From contig JADGIZ010000333.1 in the NCBI GenBank assembly GCA_027604665.1, forward strand, positions 1 to 15,842: a DNA stretch of 15,842 nt, written 5' to 3'. This DNA comes from Polyrhizophydium stewartii. Its lineage: Eukaryota; Chytridiomycota; Chytridiomycetes; Rhizophydiales. Shown in pieces: positions 1 to 7,508 of this stretch; position 1 is the stretch's first letter; every line of letters begins with the position of its first letter. The notes under the pieces were generated by a model. That model ran no database searches. It was not told where the DNA came from and saw only the letters and a program-made list of their open reading frames with translations. A program made the translations under genes and the position numbers.

Positions 1-100
1 CGACCCCTGCTGCTTCGATATGTGCATCCCGTGCATCCAAGGCCTGTTCAACTGCCTGATCAGCTGCCCGTGCGACGCATGCTGCTCATGCCGATTCTGA
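1..100 (+). CDS. C-terminal end of a Cys-rich tail protein (5' partial)
   Basis: Frame 2 is open from the window edge to a TGA at 98-100 and encodes 32 residues, of which 10 are cysteine, arranged as CC, CxxC and CPC pairs separated by short hydrophobic stretches (CIQGLFNCLI). The tail resembles the C-terminus of the next gene (567-938), which has the same CC/CxxC style, so the two look like tandem relatives. Cys-rich, mildly hydrophobic tails of this kind recall CYSTM-type membrane-associated or palmitoylated tails, but that family assignment is only a guess. The start and N-terminal part lie outside the window. It could also be the last exon of an unrelated Cys-rich protein. Confidence 0.5.
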   Translation, partial: DPCCFDMCIPCIQGLFNCLISCPCDACCSCRF

Positions 101-566
101 TGCGTCCAGTAACCGCTCTGTGTCGTGCCCTTGTTCTGAACATACTCTCTGCGAATGAATGCAACAAGCGCTTTACGCTGATCGCTGAATAAGATTGGCG
201 GGCCCGCCCAAATGAGATCCATTCGCCGGTGCTGCCGCGAGAGCTCTGCATGTCGCTGAGCACGCTTTGTGATGCTCGGTGGCTTCGGATTGTTGTCTTG
301 GTATCGGCTGGGCTGCTTTGATGGAAACGCTTGTTTGCCGCGCACCGCCTGCGCTTCTCTGGATCTGGGTGTGCCCTCGCAGTGTCGGCGGCTTCTGGAT
401 GCACACGCCATGCGCCAGGATGCCCCCAGCTCCAAGCTCACAGCGAGCCAGGCAGCGAGAGGCCCCCAGCGGCGCGCCACCGAGGCCGAGGTCTGGGCGG
501 CCCTGGCCCTCAGGTCTGGCCAGTCCAAATCGCCACGACCACCGTCTCGCCTCGGCCCCACAGCCC
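101..566. other. Spacer between the two Cys-tail genes; no gene recognised
   Basis: This 466-bp stretch has open frames on both strands, but none reads like a conserved protein; their composition is that of shadow frames. It should hold the 3' end of the left gene and the promoter and leader of the next one. A CCAAT-box core in reverse (ATTGG, 194-198) touches a 12-bp perfect palindrome, ggcgggcccgcc, at 197-208. Several ATGs (for example 279 and 331) precede the chosen start at 567, so the transcription start probably lies downstream of them or an unseen leader intron exists (a CAG sits just before 567). Confidence 0.4.
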
Positions 567-938
567 ATGAGCGCCGGCTTTGCAGACCCGCCGCCCGCAT
601 ACACCATCGCATCCGGCCCCGCCCCGCCGCCGGTCGTCGCAGGCGCGGGTCCGTCTGCCTCGGCCGCCGCGGGCGTCGGTTCGAGCATGGATCCAATGTC
701 CGCCAGCGCAGCCGAGGCAGGCGACATCACAGACGCCGCATCCTTCAAGCCGGGCTCGTCGGGATATCAACCCATCCCACCGCCGTCGACCGGCGCTCTT
801 GCTGCAGGCGCGCGGCCCAAGTCCTCGCGCGAATGCTGCCCGCCGGGCTGCAACGACGCATGCTACTGCTTCTTCTCGACGCTCGAGTGCTGCGGCGCAT
901 GCTTGTTTCTCTGCACACTCTGCGCCGGTGTGACATGA
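567..938 (+). CDS. Small Pro/Ala/Ser-rich protein with Cys-rich hydrophobic tail (CYSTM-like?)
   Basis: The predicted product is 123 residues. Residues 1 to about 85 are low complexity, rich in Ala, Pro, Gly and Ser, and start MSAGFADPPPAY; a PPPAY-type motif is common in small membrane-tail proteins. The last 35 or so residues hold 10 cysteines among Phe and Leu (SRECCPPGC, CYCFF, ECCGACLFLC). This layout, a disordered Pro-rich head and a short Cys-rich hydrophobic tail, fits a tail-anchored or palmitoylated peripheral membrane protein such as the CYSTM group, but it is not a confident family match. The ATG at 567 was chosen because the reading becomes compositionally uniform there; the frame is open back to an ATG at 279, but the intervening text looks non-coding. 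It lies 183 bp before the ankyrin gene and 466 bp after a gene with a similar tail. Function unknown. Confidence 0.6.
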   Translation: MSAGFADPPPAYTIASGPAPPPVVAGAGPSASAAAGVGSSMDPMSASAAEAGDITDAASFKPGSSGYQPIPPPSTGALAAGARPKSSRECCPPGCNDACYCFFSTLECCGACLFLCTLCAGVT

Positions 939-1121
939 ATGAAGCCGTCGACGAGAGCCGGCATTCCAAGACCGCATCTACATGCATTTTGGACAGTCCC
1001 ATCGCCCTGTCGCGGCCTCTCTGGCAGGGCCTGGTTGCCCGCGTCATCCGAGTCGACGTCCGCCAACCCAACCGCCTCCGATCTTCTCCAACTTTCCCTG
1101 CCGTCCCGCACCGCACCCAAG

Positions 1122-2942
1122 ATGGGCAAGAAGAGACGCTCCAGCAAGGCCGGCCCTGCCGCCGCCTCTGCCGGCCCTGCCGCCGCCCCTGCGCAGTCTG
1201 CGCCGCCCGACTCCAAGTCCTCGCCTCGACCGGCCTCCTCGGCCTGGGACTCGCTGCCAACGGCCCTGCACGAAACCATCCTGGCCCGAGCCACTCCCCT
1301 GACTCGCCTGGCCGCCGGTGTGCTCTCGCCCGCCGACGCCGCGCGCCTGCCAGTCGCCGAGCGCAACGCACTCTGGGGCGAGGTGTTCGACATGGACTGG
1401 CAGGGCGACCTCTCGCTGCTGCCGCGGCCGACCGAGACGCTCCCGGACGCTGTGCTGCTTCGCATCTCGTCGAGGGGCATGCTGGACCGGGCGGAGTCCC
1501 TGGGCCTGCTCACAACGCCGCTGCGCCGGCCTCTGGCTCTGCGGGTCGCCGTGCGCAACGGCTGGGTCGATCGCTTCGCCAACGTTCCGCGCGACGAGCT
1601 GGCCGACGCAGCGATCCGCGTTGGCGCCGTCTCGCTGCTGCGGGGCATGATGGCCGACGGCTGGGTGCCCGACATCGAGGATCTCATGACCGCCTGCAAC
1701 CACGGCCCGATCGAGTCGGTTCTCTTCCTTGACCTCGTCATGCCCAACTTCCTTTACTACCGGGCGGACTTTGGAGAGTCCTTTGCGACCGGCCACGTTG
1801 ACGTGATCCGCTTCCTGCTCGCCCAGGGCTCGTACGAGCCCACCGAGGACGACATCGTCATGGCAGCCGCCCACGGCCACCTCGACGTGCTGCGTCTTCT
1901 GCATCATAGGGAAAAGAAGCCAAAGATGTCGTGCAAGGCGGTTGACTGGGCCGCGGCCTTTGGCCATCTGCACGTCCTGCGCTTCTTCAAGCAGGAATAT
2001 CCAGACCTGGTGCCGAGCGAGACGGGCATGGACCGCGCCGCCGAGCGGGGCCATCTGGACGTGCTCGAGTTCCTGCGCAGCAACTACAAAGCAGAGTGCA
2101 GCGAGCACGCCGTGCTCGACGCGGCGCTCAACGGACACCTCGATGTTCTGCGCTGGATCGCCAGCAGCATGCCTGACCTGTCATGGCCATCGACCGCCAT
2201 GGATCTCGCCGCCAAGGGTGGCCAAATGCACGTCCTCGAGTACTTGAACGCTCGAAGCGACATGCTGTGCACCGTGCGCGCCATGAACTGGGCTGCAGCC
2301 GAGGGGCACTTTGATTGCGTCAAGTGGCTGCACGCCAACCGCGTCGAGGGCTGCACCACGTACGCGATCGACTACGCCGCCAAGAACGGCCATCTCGAGA
2401 TCGTCAAGTGGCTCAAGGAAAACCGCAACCTCGAGTGCACCGGCTTTGCCGTAACACAGGCGGCTCGCGGCGGGCACTTGCACGTCCTGAAATGGATTCA
2501 CACCACGTTCCCAAAGCTGGAAGTTCCGGACGGAGCCATTGAGGCCGCCGCACGCTGCGGACACCTGGCCGTCATCAAGTACCTGCGCGGCGCGTGGGGC
2601 GCCAAGTTCTCGAACCTGATGGTCGAGGAGGCCGCCGAGCACGGGCACGCCGACATCATTGTCCAACTCTGCCAGGACATGCCCGCTGATTTTGCGTCGG
2701 CGGCGCTCCCGCTCGCTGCTGCCGCCGGCCATACGTCGATCGTCAAGCTTCTCGCCAAGGTGGCCGCCAAGGAGTCTGCTGCAGAGGCTCTCAGTCTTGC
2801 GTCGGCCGCCGGGCATGCGAGCTCTGTCGCGATCCTGGCGCCAATGTGTACCGACGAAGAGTGCTTTGGTGCAATGGACGCTGCCCGCCGTGGCGGTTCC
2901 ATCAAGTCATTCGAGATCCTCCGGCCGCGGATCGTCGCCTGA
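1122..2942 (+). CDS. F-box-like / ankyrin-repeat protein
   Basis: A single-exon gene of 606 residues. The start is MGKKRRSS, whose basic KKRR could be a nuclear or nucleic-acid-binding patch, followed by an Ala/Pro-rich linker to about residue 40. Residues 42-66 (WDSLPTALHETILARATPLT) look like a degenerate F-box helix. From about residue 215 to the end there are 13-14 ankyrin-type repeats of roughly 30-34 residues, recognisable by GHLDVLRL, GHLHVLRF, GHLEIVKW and GHLHVLKW cores with AA-x-x-GH turns. Repeats are regular in the middle and decay at both ends. Ankyrin arrays bind proteins, and F-box/ankyrin combinations usually select substrates for SCF ubiquitin ligases; here both role and partner are inference. 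Chytrid and amoeba genomes carry large families of such proteins. The frame is open upstream to 939, but that text lacks conserved character, and the ATG at 1122 has a purine at -3 (aagATGG). Confidence 0.85.
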   Translation: MGKKRRSSKAGPAAASAGPAAAPAQSAPPDSKSSPRPASSAWDSLPTALHETILARATPLTRLAAGVLSPADAARLPVAERNALWGEVFDMDWQGDLSLLPRPTETLPDAVLLRISSRGMLDRAESLGLLTTPLRRPLALRVAVRNGWVDRFANVPRDELADAAIRVGAVSLLRGMMADGWVPDIEDLMTACNHGPIESVLFLDLVMPNFLYYRADFGESFATGHVDVIRFLLAQGSYEPTEDDIVMAAAHGHLDVLRLLHHREKKPKMSCKAVDWAAAFGHLHVLRFFKQEYPDLVPSETGMDRAAERGHLDVLEFLRSNYKAECSEHAVLDAALNGHLDVLRWIASSMPDLSWPSTAMDLAAKGGQMHVLEYLNARSDMLCTVRAMNWAAAEGHFDCVKWLHANRVEGCTTYAIDYAAKNGHLEIVKWLKENRNLECTGFAVTQAARGGHLHVLKWIHTTFPKLEVPDGAIEAAARCGHLAVIKYLRGAWGAKFSNLMVEEAAEHGHADIIVQLCQDMPADFASAALPLAAAAGHTSIVKLLAKVAAKESAAEALSLASAAGHASSVAILAPMCTDEECFGAMDAARRGGSIKSFEILRPRIVA

Positions 2943-3176
2943 GCACGACGCTCGTGGCGACTGAAATGCAAATGAACTTTGATTCGTGCCTCCCCTCGCC
3001 TCTGTCTTGGCAAGGCGATCTACAACTGATACAGACACGCTAGTGCCATCGAAACGAGCACATCTTTATCACAGCTAAACAAAGCCGCTCTTGTTTCCTT
3101 CGCCGTGCGTAATTGCCAACATCAGACTCAGCGCAATCAATCACTGCGGCTGTGCGTCAGAAGCAGCGTTCATGCA

Positions 3177-6100
3177 TCACAGCTTTGCATAGAAAGCCCA
3201 TCTCACCTGCTTTGGTATGACGGGGTCGTTCTTCTCGAATCGACTGCATGCAAAGCGGGTGCAACTGTCAGCCGAATCAAGCTTGCAGCAGCCGCCCACA
3301 GTCATTCAACACCAGCAAACGCACATCCGTTTGATCCGTGGAAGGGCGCTGCACTGCTGCGGCATGCTGCGCATGTTCGTCCCATGGAGGTCGCTGCGGT
3401 GACGCCGCTGTCAGTTGCTGGGCTGCTTTGTGCCGGCGACGCGCGGACGCGCCGCATTCATGCATCACTCACAGGTACTCGAGGTTGACCAGCCGGGTGA
3501 ACGAATCGGGCAGGCTGGTGATGGGATTGTGCGCAATGTTCCTGGAAATAGAGCGGCGGTGCATCATCGGGCATCATCGCCGGCGATATTCGCATCACAA
3601 AGGTCAGCGGGACAGTCAAGCAGGCGACAGTCTCGCGACAGCATTGGCGTCAGCGTGCATCTTACAAGTTGTGCAGGCTGGTCATTTCGCCGATCCAGCT
3701 GGGGATCTTGGACATTCGGCTGTGGTCGAGGCGGCTGGTCGTCCATGGCAGCGTCAGCGCTAGTGGATGCCGTAGCATGCAGCACTCAAGCGCGGCACGG
3801 CTTTGGCACTCACAAAACTCGGAGATACTTGAGAGGAGTCAAGTCGGGCAGCTTCTGGAACGGGCCGCTGTTGTTGTTGATGTACCTGTTGCAATTACAG
3901 TGTGTCAGGCACGCCAGCCTGCACTCCGAGCGGACGGAGTGCTCCGAGCGGGCAGAGTGCTCCGAGCACTCCTATGAACGCGACTCACAACTCTTCGAGC
4001 TCCACGAGGTTGGATAAAGAGTCGGGTAGCTCCATAATCTTGTTGTTCTGGATCGCGCTTGGAGCGTTTGGACACAGCGGCGTTGTTGCGCGTGTCAGCG
4101 TGTCGGCGCTTGATTGCACACGGCGCCAGGATCGCGATCGCTGCGGGCCACATACAGCAGCTTGAGCCGAGTCAGGCGTCCGAGATTATAGGGGATGCTC
4201 TGGATCTGGTTGTTGCACAGTTTCCTATGCCGCCAGACACCCGGTCAGCCTCGAGATCATCTCTGTGTGCACGTCGACTCAACCTATGCTCTTACAGCGT
4301 TTTCAGCCTGACCAGATTGCAGATCTTCTCGGGAAAGCTTTTGATCAAGTTGGACGAACAGTCCCTGTGATTCGCATGTCATACCCCGACACGTATGCGC
4401 AAAACAAGCCGTGAGCTTTGCATCATGATATCGTTTCCGGTCGTCTCGCGTCAACTCACAAGGTCTCGAGCTGCGCTAAGTCGCCGATGGTGCTTGGAAG
4501 GGAGGTGAGTCTGTTGGATCCGAGACGCCTGCGTGTATAACAAGATGATCATCGTCAGCAGCATAGTCTAAGTTGCATCTCGCTCAGCGTCGACATCATG
4601 ACGCACAGCTCCGTGAGAAGCTTGAGGCGGCCAATCTCCGGATGAAGCGTAGTCAGGATATTGCCGGCCAGGTTCCTGCATCCGCATTCAAATCGCGGGC
4701 ATTCAGCAGCAGACGAGTGTGAGCGCAATGCTCATCGGCTGTGCGGCCGAGCGCACACACGCGCAGGCATGCACACACAGGATGCGAAGTAACTTGAGAC
4801 TCCCGATTTCCTTGGGGACCATTCCCACCAAGTGGTTCCTGGACAGCGTCCTGTAAAGCACCGCATCCCAGCGAGTTTCAGAGATTCGGCATTGCTGTCT
4901 TCGAGCGCAGTAAAACGCGGAACTTACAGCGTGACAAGGTGGTTCAAGCGCCCAATGTCCTGCGGGATTTCGCCCTTGATTCCCATCGACAGCAGATGCC
5001 TGTGCGGGGCGGAATGGGTTGTCAGCCAAGTCTCGCTCTTTCTCGCTTTGCATGCGCGCAACGCACAGCATCGAAATGCGATTGGCTTGGTTAAAATTGA
5101 CCAACTCGGGCATTCGCGAGAGCGACTGATAGTTGATCCTCCTGTCGTTTTTCAAGGACGGAAAGAGATCCAGAACCGCCTGAATGTCATCGGGCTTCCG
5201 AGTGTCTCTTGACGACGTGTGCTGCGATTCCTGGTCTGAGCGCGCCGGCGGCGAGTGCCGAGGCGCTTCGGTGGGAGTAACTTTGCCCTCTGTCGGAAAA
5301 TTTGATAACCTTGACATAATCGAGCCTCTCCGCGGCCCTGGCGGTGACGGCAAGTGCTCTTCGAGCAGCTGCTGCGGCTGAAGTGACTGCAGCTGCAGTG
5401 GCTGCTGCTGATGCCTTTTGACGCCGGCGCTTGGCGAGGCCGAATCAGACACATGCGCAATTGGACGCTTCATGGCCTGGATCGGCAGAGGCGCGGGCGA
5501 CGCTGATAAAACGCTGGGCGACGAGGCCAGCCCAGCCTCTCCAAACGCAGTCGGCTGTCTCGGTGACGGAGCACAGAAAATTGCCAGTTGCGACGGCGCC
5601 GTTTGAGAGGCCTTGACAAATGCGTCGAGGTACTGGATCACGTCTACGAGGGGCGGCCGCGAAGCTGGATCTGCCGCGCAGCACATATGCAGCCACGGAA
5701 CCAGCGTGCCGGGAACCGTGTCAGGCCAAAACGGCTCTTGCCCGTTCAGAGTCCAGCGAGAGATGAGTGCCGGCGCCGCGACATTCGAAGATCCAAACTC
5801 AGAGAATGGCTCACGGCCGCTGATGAGATGCAGGGCGGTTAAGCCAAAAGCGAACACGTCCATCGCGGGCGACAGCGGCTGGTTTGCGTCCAGCAGCTCG
5901 GGTGCCGGCCAGCGGATGCCTTGGAGCCTGCGCCGGACGCCGGACGCAGATCCGCCAGCGATGGTGGCCATGGCGGTGTGCGCGATCTTGGCATTGCCCG
6001 CGTCGTCGACGACAACGCATTCTGCGCTCAGCCCTCCGTGCACGATTGGTGGATGTAGCGAGTGCAGCGAGTTGAGCAGCGACGCAATAGCCAGCACAAC

Positions 6101-7352
6101 CCGCACGCGGTCAACGATACTGAGCGGCGAAGAGCCCTCGAGCATCGAGGACACGGATCTGCGCGCGGGCTGCGTCACGACGAACGGGCGGTCCGAGTTG
6201 AGGCACACGCGCAGGGGGCGCAACAGACTCGGATGCGTCTGCCTCGACACGCGAGACATACTCCGTCCAAAGGACACGACGGCGTCGGCCGTGTCGATCC
6301 CGCACGGGAACTCGACGTCGACCACCTCCCCGCTGAGCATCCCCGCGAAGCATTCGCCAAATAGGCAGTGCGACTCGATCGGCCTGTCAAAGTGGATGTC
6401 GACGCCGTCGGACGGGATCGAGATCCGCGGCACCTGCACGAGGCGGTGGCCGGTCTCGGCGGCAAGGTGCTCGCTGACTCCCGACAGCAGCGCGTTGAAC
6501 CGCTCGCGCAGATGCTCGTCGAGCACACCGAGTGCGTCGTCGCGGCTCAGGGCGATCTCGAACATCGTGTCGATCCGGCTGTCCGCAAGCCAAGGCGTGC
6601 CCGCCAGAGGCCTCGATCAGCACAAGCGGCCGAGGCGCACGCACGCCGGCCCCACTCCTCAACAGCCTCGCGACGCAGCGCCGCCTTACTGGCTTCCAAC
6701 GTCGGCCAGCGACACGGGGCTGCCGAGAATCCGAGACACAAGGTCCGCGAACCGGCTGGCGTCCAGTGCGGCCGCCTCTGCGACCGCGCCCGGCCAGGGC
6801 ACGTCGAGGCTCTGTCGCTGCGGGGTGGACCGCAGCGTCAGCATGTGCTGCCAGCCGCCTGCCTCCGCCGCCCGGCGTGCGGCGTCTCACCTCTGCGAGT
6901 TCAGTGAGCGACTTGTCGAGGGCAACGAGCCTCGCCGCGACCCGGCTGCGCTGCAGCACCTGCAGCAGCGGCGGCCGCCCGCTCGCCGACCGCACCAGGC
7001 GCTCGAAGGTGTCCAGGATCGTCTCGAGCTCGCGCGCTGCTGCGTCGGAGGTCTGTGAAGAGGCATGCGCCCGGCTCGCCTGAACCGCCGCCAACCCGCG
7101 TCGTGCGAGAGCAGCCGAGGCCGCCTCGTTGGCCAGTAGGTCCGCTGTGTGCAGCACTGCCGACCGCAGCCGCGACACAACCGGCGACGTCTGCATGGGC
7201 CGCGGGCTCCCCAGGCGGAGAAGCTGCAGCGACTCGCGCCCGATGATGCCCGCTGTGCCGGCACTTTGCAGCCATGCTGCTCGCTGGCCGATCATTTTGA
7301 TGTCCGTCAGGGCAGGCGCGGCTCCGACGAGTTCGGGCTGGGTCGAGGCCAT
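3177..7352 (-). CDS. TKL-type pseudokinase with MLKL-like helical N-terminus and C-terminal LRR array (multi-exon)
   Basis: Exons on the minus strand, 5' to 3': 7352-6891, 6775-6690, 6611-5067, 4999-4928, 4850-4779, 4675-4607, 4528-4460, 4364-4296, 4224-4156, 4057-3989, 3885-3814, 3734-3666, 3541-3473, 3393-3325, and probably a last exon 3243-3177. All joins are GT-AG and keep frame, giving about 975 residues; reading through after 3325 would instead stop at 3306 (959 residues). Residues 1 to about 180 are helical; the stretch around 108-154 (LETILDTFERLV..., then LQRSRVAARLVALDKSLTEL) resembles the MLKL/HeLo four-helix bundle. Residues about 258-513 form a kinase fold: PAPELL (APE) at 418-423, DVFAFG at 434-439, RPPLVDVIQYL at 503-513. 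HRD is replaced by HGGL (374-377), the catalytic-loop Asn by Cys (SAEC), DFG by AHT, and no beta-3 Lys is seen, so it is probably inactive. A Ser/Pro and polyQ linker follows, then at least 11 LRRs. No signal peptide or membrane segment was seen, so it is likely cytosolic signalling or scaffold. The start MASTQPEL was chosen because upstream text runs into the divergent gene. Confidence 0.82.
3325..4999 (-). repeat. One-LRR-per-exon cassette array (11 exons)
   Basis: Eleven consecutive exons of the pseudokinase gene are 69 nt (eight) or 72 nt (three: 4928-4999, 4779-4850, 3814-3885), each encoding exactly one leucine-rich repeat of 23 or 24 residues with the pattern LxxNxLxxLPxxIxxLxxLxxL. 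Examples of cores are NRLTSLPSTIGDL (4460-4528), NKIMELPDSLSNL (3989-4057) and NPITSLPDSFTRL (3473-3541). Every intron is phase 2 and interrupts the final Leu-type codon (CT or TT before the splice), so any exon can be lost or duplicated without a frameshift. Introns between them run 67-124 nt. Repeats are fungal/plant-type intracellular LRRs, likely a protein-binding surface. Confidence 0.88.
3925..3972. repeat. Intronic 18-bp tandem repeat with hairpin symmetry
   Basis: Two adjacent 18-bp units (3925-3942 and 3943-3960) differ at only two positions and are followed by a 12-bp partial copy beginning tccgagc. The units are also self-complementary: gcactccg at 3921-3928 pairs with cggagtgc at 3935-3942, and gagtgct/agcactc form another dyad around 3956-3972. 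The block lies inside the intron at 3886-3988 between two LRR exons of the minus-strand gene, so it is a small minisatellite with hairpin potential. No function can be assigned from the sequence. Confidence 0.7.
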
Positions 7353-7508
7353 GCGCGGCTGGCGGATAGCAGCGGGGGTGCCTTGACCGGCGAAGAAGAC
7401 CTTTGTGCGCAGGCGGGCTTTGGTCAAGAGCCTGCATATGGCGGCGCATGGCCAAAATGCGTTGGGTGATGTCTGATACAACATGCAAAACTTCATCTCT
7501 AGATCGGC
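7353..7508. promoter_or_regulatory. Divergent promoter region (pseudokinase / ABC transporter)
   Basis: Only 156 bp separate the two divergent start codons, so both promoters must lie here or overlap the neighbours' 5' ends. No convincing TATA box is visible. For the plus-strand gene several ATGs occur upstream of the chosen start, the nearest at 7483 in a different frame that overlaps the transporter start; transcription may begin downstream of it, or it may act as an upstream reading frame. Confidence 0.45.

Noticed and set aside
279..566. N-terminal extension of the Cys-tail protein to an ATG at 279
   Set aside because: The extra residues have the composition of a shadow frame and no link to the Pro-rich head; the natural start is at 567.
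939..1121. In-frame extension of the ankyrin protein to 939
   Set aside because: The extension begins right after the previous stop and has no conserved character; MGKKRRSS at 1122 is a better start.
863..2816. Long minus-strand frames opposite the ankyrin gene
   Set aside because: They are antisense shadows created by high GC third positions; their translations are low complexity or mirror the repeat period.
4703..5066. Unspliced continuation of the kinase exon to a stop at 4703
   Set aside because: It reads through introns as non-conserved text, while splicing restores successive LRRs in frame.
5613..7058. 481-codon plus-strand frame opposite the pseudokinase
   Set aside because: It is Ser/Arg/Pro-rich, with no recognisable domain, and lies antisense to clear kinase-fold sequence on the other strand.
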